16,309 nucleotides of DNA, taken from Tannerella sp. Its GTDB lineage: Bacteria > Bacteroidota > Bacteroidia > Bacteroidales > Tannerellaceae. Made by a program: the position numbers and the translations under genes. Where the stretch lies: positions 1 through 16,309 of the forward strand of contig JAITPH010000065.1 of assembly GCA_031289515.1 (NCBI GenBank), read 5' to 3'. Shown in pieces: positions 6,280 through 14,112 of this stretch (within the stretch, counting starts at the first letter, position 1; each line of letters opens with the position of its first letter). The notes below the pieces were generated by a model that was not told the origin of the DNA, did not search any database, and saw only the letters and a list, made by a program, of their open reading frames with translations.

Positions 6280-6396
6280 GTGTTTTTAATAATTGCACGG
6301 TAATTTTACGGCGATTTATTCATGTCTTTTCGGAAATGAGCGTTGAATTTACGAAAAATTAACAATTGGGCTATGCATTTAAAGATTTATAATAAT

Positions 6397-7845
6397 ATGA
6401 CTATCAAAGATTTAGAACCAAAAAGCGTATGGAGTTACTTTCATGAGATTACTCAAGTACCGCGTCCTTCCAAAAAAGAAGGAAAGATAATAGATTACGT
6501 CGAGGGCGTTGCCGCGAAGCACAAAATTGCCGTAAAGAAAGACAAATCGGGCAATCTGCTGCTGTCGTCGCCCGCCACAAAAGGCTATGAAAAGCTGCCT
6601 ACGGTAATCCTGCAGGCGCATCTCGACATGGTTTGCGAGAAGAACGCCAATGTCAGCCACGATTTCGACAACGACCCAATCAAAACCGTCGTCGACGGCG
6701 AATGGCTGCGCGCCGACGGCACGACGCTCGGAGCGGACAACGGCATAGGCATGGCCGCTGCTCTGGCTGTAATAACGTCCGACGAAATCGAACACGGGCC
6801 TGTCGAATGTCTGTTTACCGTCGATGAAGAAACAGGTCTTACCGGCGCTAAAGCCATTAAGGAAGGCTTTCTGACCGGCAAGATATTGCTTAACTTGGAC
6901 AGCGAAGACGAAGGACAGATTTTCATGGGTTGCGCGGGCGGCAAGGGCACGGTTGCCACATTCGACTACAAGCCTGTGAAAGCGCCGCCGTCGAACGAAT
7001 ATTTCAGAATTACCGTTACCGGACTGTCCGGCGGTCATTCCGGCGGCGATATTCATAAAGGTCTCGGCAACGCAAACAAGATACTCGCCCGCTTCCTGTA
7101 TCAATTGCTGGAGAAATTTCCATTCACGCTTGCCGAAATACAGGGCGGAAACCTGCATAACGCCATTGCGCGCGAAGCGTATGCGGTGATAGGAACGGCG
7201 GCCGTCAATCGCGAAAAGATTCGCATATTGCTGAATACTTTTGCCGCCGACATAGCAAACGAACTGAAACGTGTAGACCCCAATGTCGAGATAATTATGG
7301 AAACGACGGACAAACCCGAAACCTGCCTGCCGCGAACGTTGAGGGAGAAACTGATATATTCGCTCCTCGCATGTCCGCACGGAGTAATAGCCATGAGCCA
7401 TGAGATAAACGGACTTGTAGAGACGTCGACAAATCTGGCATCCGTCAAGATGGAGGGAAAGTCGAAGATTGTCGTGGGCACAAGTCAGCGCAGTTCAGTC
7501 GAATCGGCTAAAAATGCTATTGCCGACCAGATAGCGTCGGTCTTCCGTCTCGCCGGAGCAAAGGTAGAACATGGCGAAGGCTATCCCGGATGGGCGCCGA
7601 ATCCCGATTCGCAAATACTTAAAATAGCGCAGAAAAGCTATAAGAAACTTTTCGGAAAAGAAGCCGAGATAATGGCTATTCATGCGGGATTGGAATGTGG
7701 GCTGTTCCTCGAAAAATATCCTTATTTGGATATGATTTCGTTCGGTCCTACGTTGCGGAGCGTACATTCGCCCGACGAACGCATCGAAATAAGAACGGTA
7801 GACCTCTGGTGGAAGCATTTGCTTGATATTCTGAAAAATTTGTAA
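6397..7845 (+). CDS. pepD: Aminoacyl-histidine dipeptidase (beta-Ala-His dipeptidase)
   Basis: This is a cytosolic M20-family di-zinc dipeptidase that cleaves Xaa-His dipeptides and other short peptides. It is 482 residues from the ATG at 6397, normal for PepD. The metal and catalytic residues expected for the family are all visible: H75 and D77 in LQAHLDMV, D114 in LGADNG, E144-E145 in DEETGL, D168 in LNLDSED and H429 in AIHAGLECG. GHSGGDIHKG marks the dimerisation lid domain. In-frame starts further upstream (TTG 6343, ATG 6373) were rejected because MTIKDLEPKSVW is the usual family N-terminus. The gene is followed after about 30 bases by a hairpin that reaches into the next gene. Confidence 0.93.
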   Translation: MTIKDLEPKSVWSYFHEITQVPRPSKKEGKIIDYVEGVAAKHKIAVKKDKSGNLLLSSPATKGYEKLPTVILQAHLDMVCEKNANVSHDFDNDPIKTVVDGEWLRADGTTLGADNGIGMAAALAVITSDEIEHGPVECLFTVDEETGLTGAKAIKEGFLTGKILLNLDSEDEGQIFMGCAGGKGTVATFDYKPVKAPPSNEYFRITVTGLSGGHSGGDIHKGLGNANKILARFLYQLLEKFPFTLAEIQGGNLHNAIAREAYAVIGTAAVNREKIRILLNTFAADIANELKRVDPNVEIIMETTDKPETCLPRTLREKLIYSLLACPHGVIAMSHEINGLVETSTNLASVKMEGKSKIVVGTSQRSSVESAKNAIADQIASVFRLAGAKVEHGEGYPGWAPNPDSQILKIAQKSYKKLFGKEAEIMAIHAGLECGLFLEKYPYLDMISFGPTLRSVHSPDERIEIRTVDLWWKHLLDILKNL

Positions 7846-7875
7846 ACAATCCGACTTCCGTGCGCCTGATGCAAT

Positions 7876-7939
7876 AAAAGCCCTAAAAATACGTTATATA
7901 TATGTAAATGATTTGTCTATGAATAAAAAGGGCTTTTTT
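7876..7939 (+). terminator. Hairpin with T-tract enclosing the next start codon
   Basis: AAAAGCCCT (7876-7884) pairs with AGGGCTTTT (7929-7937), giving a 9-bp stem followed by T residues to 7939. The 44-nt loop contains an AT-rich near-palindrome (7893-7906) and the ATG at 7919 of the lipoprotein gene. It could terminate pepD transcripts, or act as an attenuator on the downstream operon. Confidence 0.5.
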
Positions 7940-9466
7940 GCATTGGAGTCATGGTTGATGTTTCTCACTTCGATGATTGGCTGTAACGAGATGGATAACT
8001 ATTCCGTCAGCCCTAATCACCTGTTGTCGTTTTCGACCGATACGGTATCTTTCGACACCGTATTCACGACTATCGGCTCTACTACAAGCTATTTTATGAT
8101 ATACAACAAGAACGACGAGGCGTTGAAAATAGACAAGATACTGTTGTCGAGCGGCGGACGGAGCGGCTTCCGTATCAACGTGGACGGCCGCAAAGGCGAT
8201 TCGTTCGGCGACGTTCCCATCTGGAAAAAAGACAGTTTGTATGTAGCGGTCGAAGTGACGGTAGACCCCAATAACGCGGACAATCCGTTTGTAATCTACG
8301 ATTCTGTCGTTTTTATTACCAACGGCATGACGCAGTCGGTCTTGCTCGAAGCATACGGACAGAATGCGCGCATACAGCGTGGCGGCGTTATGTTCCGGAG
8401 CGATACGACGCTCGACGCGGTCAGACCCTATCTCGTATACGACAGCATAATTATATCCGAAGGCGTGACTGTCGAAATCGAAAAAGGAACGTCGTTCTAC
8501 ATGCACAAAAACGCCCGATGGATTATCAACGGCACAGTTAAGGCTAACGGAACGCAGGAAGAACCGGTCGTTTTTCGCGGCGACAGACTTAGCGACTTCT
8601 CGACAACGATTTCTTACGACAATATTTCGGCGCAATGGAACGGACTGTTTTTCGGCGCTTCGAGCTTCGATAATTATCTTAATTACGCGATGATACGCAA
8701 CGGCATTTCGGGACTTACTTTCGCAGAATCTACTCCCGACAGGAAAAAGATAACAATCGTGAATTCACAGATAATGAATATGGACGGCGACGTCCTGTCG
8801 GCTGTAAATTGCCACATCGAAGCCTCGAATACCGAGTTCGGCAACGCCAGCAGATACCTCGTAATGCTCTGTGGCGGCAAATACCAATTCACCCATTGCA
8901 CGATGGTCAATTACATGCCTTCTTCATTGATGAGCAATAGATCCTCCAGATTTATGGAGTGCCTCACTATGGCGGACAACATTATATATATTAATGAAAA
9001 CGGTGAAGATACGGAACGTTTCTTTCCGTTGCAACAGGCATATTTCGACAATTGCATCATCGACGGCAGCATGTCCGTCAATAATACCGGAAAATACGGC
9101 GGCGAGATATTCTTCTCGACCGGCAACGAATACCTCGACGGCGACGACAGCCGGTTTAACTACCGCTTTAATCACTGTCTCGTCAAAACGCAGACCGTAA
9201 CAAACGAGCGCTTCAGGGAAGTCCTGTTTGAGGAAAGCCCGACTTACATAAAGAGTAAAGGTACAAACGCGGAAGACAAGCTGGATTTTGTATACGACTT
9301 CCGTCTTGCCGACGAATCGGCAGGCATCGGTAAAGCCGACCGCGCCGTATCCGAAAAGTATCCGGTCGACAGACTGGGTACTTTTCGCCTGACAAGCGAA
9401 ACAGGACCATCAATAGGCGCATACGAATATGTACCGCAAAATACTGATGAACAGGATGAGAAATAA
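7919..9466 (+). CDS. Predicted beta-helix lipoprotein
   Basis: This is a 515-residue exported protein. The N-terminus is a lipoprotein signal ending in SMIGC, with C22 as the likely lipidated residue, followed by N-E-M-D. The two acidic residues close to the cysteine are weakly reminiscent of a Bacteroidota surface-export signal. A glutamate inside the hydrophobic stretch (ALESW) is unusual. Residues about 25-140 contain LSFSTDTVSFDTVFTTIGS, a conserved opening that I recognise from a Bacteroidota family of unknown function. Residues about 165-420 show repeated short beta-strand patterns with WIINGTVKANGT, WNGLFFGAS and EASNTEFGNAS, typical of a right-handed parallel beta-helix. No enzymatic residues can be assigned. 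The first strong in-frame ATG is 7919; a TTG two codons earlier was rejected. The 3' end overlaps the next gene. Confidence 0.8.
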   Translation: MNKKGFFALESWLMFLTSMIGCNEMDNYSVSPNHLLSFSTDTVSFDTVFTTIGSTTSYFMIYNKNDEALKIDKILLSSGGRSGFRINVDGRKGDSFGDVPIWKKDSLYVAVEVTVDPNNADNPFVIYDSVVFITNGMTQSVLLEAYGQNARIQRGGVMFRSDTTLDAVRPYLVYDSIIISEGVTVEIEKGTSFYMHKNARWIINGTVKANGTQEEPVVFRGDRLSDFSTTISYDNISAQWNGLFFGASSFDNYLNYAMIRNGISGLTFAESTPDRKKITIVNSQIMNMDGDVLSAVNCHIEASNTEFGNASRYLVMLCGGKYQFTHCTMVNYMPSSLMSNRSSRFMECLTMADNIIYINENGEDTERFFPLQQAYFDNCIIDGSMSVNNTGKYGGEIFFSTGNEYLDGDDSRFNYRFNHCLVKTQTVTNERFREVLFEESPTYIKSKGTNAEDKLDFVYDFRLADESAGIGKADRAVSEKYPVDRLGTFRLTSETGPSIGAYEYVPQNTDEQDEK

Positions 9467-10511
9467 AATCATTTGCATATCATGCATAGTCTTGTTTTTG
9501 TTCGGATGCCACAGCGCCCGGTCGCAACAGGAAAAAAGTGCAAAAAAACCGAATATGTCAGGCAGCGAAAGCCGATACCACGACTTTCGCGTTATGTTCT
9601 ATAATGTCGAAAACCTTTTTGATACTTACGACGACCCCAAGAAACAAGACAACGAGTTCCTGCCCGACGGAAGAATGCGTTGGACGACAAACCGCTACTA
9701 CAGCCATCTGCGTAAAACGGCCAAGGTAATCAGCGCTATCGGCGAGTGGGGAACGCCTGCCATAGCCGGTCTGTGCGAAGTCGAGAACGACACGGTACTC
9801 GTTCACTTGCTCAACCGCACGCCTCTCAGGGAGCAGCATTACAGCTATTGCATTACGACAGGAAACGATATGCGCGGCATCAACAACGCTCTTATCTATC
9901 AGCGCGACAAGTTCAAGTATCTGGGACATGCGTCGAGCCGTATACCATTCACAAACAAGAATAAGCGCTCGCGAGACATACTGCATGTATGGGGCGAAAT
10001 CATTACCGGCGAAAGGCTTGACGTCTTCGTGTGCCACTTTCCCTCGCGTACCGGAGGCGAAAAGGAAACCGAACAAGACCGCATGGATGCAGCCGTATTC
10101 CTGCGTAAATTGTGCGATTCCCTGCACGAAACAGTCAAAGAGCCGAATATCATAGTGATGGGCGACTTCAACGATACGCCCGCAGACAAAAGCATTCGTG
10201 AAATCACCAAAGGCTCGAATGCCAAATACAACCTCATAAACCTGTTTGGTGACCCTAAAAAGCTCAATTTCTACGGCTCGCACAAGTTTCAGGGCGAATG
10301 GTCGCAGCTCGACCAGATAATGGTCAGCATCCATTGGAACGAATATCTTAAAAAGGACAGTCCGCGTATCTTTGCCCCTGCGTTTCTGCTCTCGAAAAAG
10401 GACGGCAGAGGCGAACAAACGCCTTTGCGCAACTATTTAGGCAACTTTTACAGGGGCGGATACAGCGACCATTTGCCTGTCGTGGCTGATTTTTTATTAC
10501 CTTTACCGTAG
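9447..10511 (+). CDS. Endonuclease/exonuclease/phosphatase-family lipoprotein
   Basis: This is a 354-residue member of the EEP superfamily (DNase I, exonuclease III, inositol-phosphatase and sphingomyelinase types). A lipoprotein signal ends at C21 (LFGC), so the enzyme is exported and membrane-anchored, and there is no acidic surface-export signal after the cysteine. Expected active-site motifs are present in order: FYNVENLFD (N53, 51-59), LCEVEN with the metal-binding E111, VCHFPSR, GDFNDTP (D240, N242) and YSDHLPV (D341, H342). The substrate may be nucleic acid or a phosphodiester lipid; sequence does not decide. Alternative ATGs at 9429 and 9456 are in frame, and all overlap the end of the lipoprotein gene. 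The M23 gene follows 14 bases after the stop, so the three genes form a likely operon. Confidence 0.88.
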   Translation: MNRMRNKIICISCIVLFLFGCHSARSQQEKSAKKPNMSGSESRYHDFRVMFYNVENLFDTYDDPKKQDNEFLPDGRMRWTTNRYYSHLRKTAKVISAIGEWGTPAIAGLCEVENDTVLVHLLNRTPLREQHYSYCITTGNDMRGINNALIYQRDKFKYLGHASSRIPFTNKNKRSRDILHVWGEIITGERLDVFVCHFPSRTGGEKETEQDRMDAAVFLRKLCDSLHETVKEPNIIVMGDFNDTPADKSIREITKGSNAKYNLINLFGDPKKLNFYGSHKFQGEWSQLDQIMVSIHWNEYLKKDSPRIFAPAFLLSKKDGRGEQTPLRNYLGNFYRGGYSDHLPVVADFLLPLP

Positions 10512-10525
10512 ATTTCCGGCAGAAA

Positions 10526-12226
10526 ATGATGAAGAAATTATTTATTTATACGTTTTTACTCCTTGCAGGGACGGTAGTTGCACAGACAAAAGCTCAAAAT
10601 CCGGCTAATCCTCTCGACTTCGACATGTCGCTTTCGGGCGGGTTTTGCGAACTGCGTGCAAATCATTTCCATGCAGGCGTCGACGTCCGTACCAAAGGCG
10701 TCGAAGGCCATAGCGTCCATGCCGTCGCAAAAGGCTACGTATCGCGCGTGACGGTCAGTCCTTTCGGATATGGCTTGGCCGTTTATATCACCCATCCCGG
10801 CGACAGCATAATCTCCGTATACGGTCATTTGCAGAGGTTTAACAGTCATATAGCCGCTATTGTCAAGGAAAAGCAATACAAGAACGAAAGTTATACGGTA
10901 GATATAAAGTTTGATCCCGGCGCGATACCTGTCAGCCAAGGCGAAGTGATTGCTTTCAGCGGCAATTCGGGCAGTTCCGCCGCTCCTCATCTTCATTTGG
11001 AGATACGCGATATGAAGAATGGCGATTATTTAGACCCGCTTGTATACTTCAAAAAATACATAAAAGACACCCGCAAACCTTTTGTGCGTGAGCTTGTGAT
11101 TTATCCGGTCGAAGGAAAAGGCGTCGTCAACGGCAGCAGTAAAAAGCAAATCATCAAAGTTGAAACCGATAAAAACGAGAATCCGGTCGTCGATGCCGCG
11201 ATTGAGGCGTATGGAGCAATAGGATTGGGAATAAGAGCGATAGACCGGATGGACGGTACGACGTTTTCATACGGAATAAAAGACATCCTTCAAACGGTGG
11301 ACAGCGTTGAAACGTATCGCAGTTACGCCGACCGCTTCGCTTATGAAGAATCGAGATACCTGAACAGTTATACCGACTACGAAGAATACTCGCGCAGAAA
11401 CGTTTTTTATATCAAGACTTTCGTTGAGCCGGGCAACAGGGCAGGTTTCATAGCAAGCCGAAATTCCGGCATAATAAACATAACCGAAGAACGCGAATAT
11501 AATGTAACCGTCGCTCTTTCGGATATTTACAAAAACGTTAGCAAAGTAAATCTGAAAATAAAAGGCAGGAAGCAGGACATAGCGCCGCCCGATACCGCCG
11601 GAAACAAATTGATGCGCTGGTACGATTACAATTCGTTTTCGACAAAAGGCATCCGTCTGACCGTTCCGCGAAACAGTCTGTACAGCAATTTATACATGGC
11701 ATACAGCGCCATTGCCGATAACAAGTACTATTCGCCGATTCATGTCTTGCACAACTCGCCTGTGCCGCTTCACAGTTCGGCTCAATTGTCAATCAGCGTA
11801 AGCGAGCAACTCACGCCGCCGAACACAAAGCAGTTGGGCATTGTCCGCATCAATAGCCGGAACGGAAACGCCGTGTGGATAGGAGGCTCTTACCGCGACG
11901 GCTGGCTCGACAGCGAGATACAGGAATTGGGAAAATATACCGTTTCGAGAGACGTCGATCCGCCTGTAATCACGCCTGTCAATCCGGATAAATGGATTAA
12001 CGGCAGGCAAATAACAGTCAGGATAAAAGACGACTTGAGCGGCGTCTACACGTATCGCGGCGAAATAGACGGCAAGTACGCCCTTTTTGAATACGACGCG
12101 AAAAAAGCGTTGATAACATATAAGTTCGACGACAAGCGACTTCGTCCCGGCTCTCATCGCCTCAGAATTACCGTAACCGACCAATGCGGCAACCGCTCGC
12201 GGTACGAATACGCATTTTCGCTCTGA
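10526..12226 (+). CDS. M23-family metallopeptidase (LytM/peptidoglycan hydrolase type)
   Basis: This is a 566-residue secreted protein. It has a cleavable-looking signal peptide (KKLFIYTFLLLAGTVVAQ, cleavage near residue 20-24). The zinc-peptidase domain lies at about 30-190, with zinc-binding HAGVD (H49, D53), YGHL (H101) and the HxH motif in APHLHLE (H155, H157). M23 enzymes cut peptide cross-links in peptidoglycan. All metal ligands are present, so it should be active. The roughly 370 residues after the domain have beta-sandwich-like composition and no motif I can name; the usual FCELRANHFHAG opening is a Bacteroidota hallmark. It is the third gene of the exported-protein operon. The first of two adjacent ATGs (10526, 10529) was used. 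Confidence 0.9.
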   Translation: MMKKLFIYTFLLLAGTVVAQTKAQNPANPLDFDMSLSGGFCELRANHFHAGVDVRTKGVEGHSVHAVAKGYVSRVTVSPFGYGLAVYITHPGDSIISVYGHLQRFNSHIAAIVKEKQYKNESYTVDIKFDPGAIPVSQGEVIAFSGNSGSSAAPHLHLEIRDMKNGDYLDPLVYFKKYIKDTRKPFVRELVIYPVEGKGVVNGSSKKQIIKVETDKNENPVVDAAIEAYGAIGLGIRAIDRMDGTTFSYGIKDILQTVDSVETYRSYADRFAYEESRYLNSYTDYEEYSRRNVFYIKTFVEPGNRAGFIASRNSGIINITEEREYNVTVALSDIYKNVSKVNLKIKGRKQDIAPPDTAGNKLMRWYDYNSFSTKGIRLTVPRNSLYSNLYMAYSAIADNKYYSPIHVLHNSPVPLHSSAQLSISVSEQLTPPNTKQLGIVRINSRNGNAVWIGGSYRDGWLDSEIQELGKYTVSRDVDPPVITPVNPDKWINGRQITVRIKDDLSGVYTYRGEIDGKYALFEYDAKKALITYKFDDKRLRPGSHRLRITVTDQCGNRSRYEYAFSL

Positions 12227-12273
12227 AATCCCTTTCTGCAAAAGCGAACTCGCACGTCAATAATCAAAATTTC

Positions 12274-12297
12274 CGGAAAATATTTTCCGATAATCGG
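12274..12297. promoter_or_regulatory. 16-bp perfect palindrome overlapping a second palindrome upstream of pgm
   Basis: CGGAAAATATTTTCCG (12274-12289) is a perfect inverted repeat. CCGATAATCGG (12287-12297) is a second one that shares its last three bases. They lie about 22-45 bp before the -7 box of pgm, where no -33 TTTG is seen. A dimeric regulator binding there is plausible. A terminator is unlikely because no T-tract follows the stem directly. Confidence 0.4.
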
Positions 12298-12318
12298 CGG
12301 AGAATAATATTTTTTTCA

Positions 12319-12326
12319 TACCTTTG
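12319..12326 (+). promoter_or_regulatory. Bacteroidota -7 box for the phosphosugar mutase gene
   Basis: TACCTTTG matches TAnnTTTG exactly. It ends one base before an in-frame ATG at 12328, so that ATG cannot be the start. The next ATG, at 12361, fits with a leader of about 28 nt. Confidence 0.6.
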
Positions 12327-12360
12327 AATGTTTTTTCTTGTACATATAACAGTAAATAAT

Positions 12361-14109
12361 ATGGAAAATAAAGAGTTAATAGAAGAAGTAAGAAGAAAAG
12401 CGGAAACTTGGCTTAGCGCCGGTTACGACGCTGCGACCCGCAAACAGGTGCAGGCGATGTTGGACAACGAAGACCCGACGGAACTGATAGAGTCGTTCTA
12501 TAAAGATCTCGAATTTGGAACAGGCGGACTGCGCGGTATCATGGGCGTCGGCTCGAATCGTATGAACAAATATACGGTCGGATCGGCAACTCAGGGATTA
12601 TCGAACTATCTTAAAAAGGAATTTGCAAATCTTCCGCAGATAAAAGTAGTAATCGGTTACGATTGCCGTAACAACAGCCGCGAATATGCGGAAATATCGG
12701 CGGATATCTTTTCGTCGAACGGCATAAAAGTATATTTGTTCGAAGACCTCCGGCCTACGCCCGAAATATCGTATACAATACGCAAACTGGGCTGTCAGAG
12801 CGGCATCATACTCACCGCTTCGCATAATCCCAAGGAATACAACGGCTACAAGGCTTACTGGGACGACGGCGCGCAGATGATATCCCCGCACGACAAAAAA
12901 ACCATTGCCGAAGTAAATAAAGTCAGAACGGTCGCAGACATAAAGTTTGAGGGCGATAAGGAACTGATTGAAATAGTCGGCAAGGAGATAGACGATGCCT
13001 ATATCAGAGACTTGAAGACCGTTTCGCTGTCGCAGGATATTATCGCCCGCCACAGAGACATCAAAATCGTGTATACGCCGATTCACGGCACAGGCGTCCG
13101 GCTCATACCGGAAGCGCTGAAAAGCTACGGATTCACTAATATTATTAATGTACCCGAACAGGACGTAGTGAGCGGCGACTTTCCTACCGTCGTATCGCCC
13201 AATCCGGAAGAAAAGGCTGCAATGTCCATGGCGGTCGAAAGAGCTAAAGCCACCGGTGCGGAGCTTGTTCTCGCATCAGACCCCGATGCCGACCGCATGG
13301 GCGCTGCCGTAAAGAATGACGCCGGAGAATGGATATTGCTCAACGGCAACCAGACAGCCCTGCTGTTTGTATACTACCTGATTACCCGATGGAAACAACT
13401 CGGCAAACTGACCGGCAAGGAATACATCGTCAAGACTATCGTAACGACCGAAACCATCCGCGCTATCGCCGAAAAGAACGAAGTCGGCTATTACGACGTA
13501 TACACCGGCTTCAAATGGATTGCCGCCATAATGCGCAGGAACGAAGGGAAGAAATCGTTTATCGGCGGCGGTGAAGAGAGTTACGGATTCCTGTGCGAAG
13601 ACTTCGTGCGCGACAAAGACGCCGTTTCTTCATGCTGCATCCTGGCCGAAATAACCGCATGGGCAAAAGACAGGGGACTTACCCTGTTCGATTTGTTAAA
13701 CAGTATTTACGCAGAATACGGATATTCCAAGGAAGTAGGAATCTCCGTCGTAAAAAAAGGCAAAAGCGGAGCCGAAGAAATTGAAGCAATGATGAAGTCG
13801 TTCCGCGATAATCCGTTAAAAGAAATCGCAGGCTCGAAGGTGACGATGACTTACGACTACGCTTCGCTCAAGGGGCATAGCTTTGTCGACGACGAGGACT
13901 TCTCGCTCAACATGCCGACGACGTCGAACGTGCTTCAGTATTACGCCGAAGACGGTACCAAAGTTTCAATTCGTCCTTCCGGCACCGAGCCTAAAATCAA
14001 GTTCTACGTCGAAGTGCACGTACCGGTCAAGTCGGCCGGCGAAATTCCCGACGCCGAAAAAGTCGCTTTGGACAAAATTGAAAAAGTCGGGAAATCGTTG
14101 GGCATTTAA
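12361..14109 (+). CDS. Phosphoglucomutase/phosphomannomutase (PGM2-like alpha-D-phosphohexomutase)
   Basis: The enzyme interconverts hexose 1-phosphate and 6-phosphate in the cytoplasm, feeding nucleotide-sugar and envelope polysaccharide synthesis. At 582 residues it matches the longer PGM2-type subgroup. All four signature regions are intact: the phosphoserine loop TASHNPKEYNG with S154, the magnesium loop DPDADR (D307, D309, D311), the sugar-specificity loop GGGEESYG (402-409) and the phosphate-binding loop RPSGTEPK (538-545). FGTGGLRGIMG near residue 48 is also typical. GEES favours glucose/mannose phosphates over glucosamine. Whether glucose, mannose, ribose or deoxyribose phosphate is preferred cannot be settled. 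It has its own promoter and ends 3 bp from the convergent nnr gene. Confidence 0.92.
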   Translation: MENKELIEEVRRKAETWLSAGYDAATRKQVQAMLDNEDPTELIESFYKDLEFGTGGLRGIMGVGSNRMNKYTVGSATQGLSNYLKKEFANLPQIKVVIGYDCRNNSREYAEISADIFSSNGIKVYLFEDLRPTPEISYTIRKLGCQSGIILTASHNPKEYNGYKAYWDDGAQMISPHDKKTIAEVNKVRTVADIKFEGDKELIEIVGKEIDDAYIRDLKTVSLSQDIIARHRDIKIVYTPIHGTGVRLIPEALKSYGFTNIINVPEQDVVSGDFPTVVSPNPEEKAAMSMAVERAKATGAELVLASDPDADRMGAAVKNDAGEWILLNGNQTALLFVYYLITRWKQLGKLTGKEYIVKTIVTTETIRAIAEKNEVGYYDVYTGFKWIAAIMRRNEGKKSFIGGGEESYGFLCEDFVRDKDAVSSCCILAEITAWAKDRGLTLFDLLNSIYAEYGYSKEVGISVVKKGKSGAEEIEAMMKSFRDNPLKEIAGSKVTMTYDYASLKGHSFVDDEDFSLNMPTTSNVLQYYAEDGTKVSIRPSGTEPKIKFYVEVHVPVKSAGEIPDAEKVALDKIEKVGKSLGI

Positions 14110-14112
14110 CCG

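Noticed and set aside
6412..7401. 329-codon minus-strand open frame inside pepD
   Set aside because: PepD metal ligands are all present on the plus strand, and the minus frame lacks any motif and has no promoter.
9558..10418. 286-codon minus-strand open frame inside the EEP gene
   Set aside because: It is antisense to a gene with intact EEP active-site motifs and is best explained by codon bias in the real frame.
12274..12297. Intrinsic terminator for the M23 operon
   Set aside because: The palindromes have no T-tract directly after the stem; the T run at 12310-12316 is separated by more than 12 bases.
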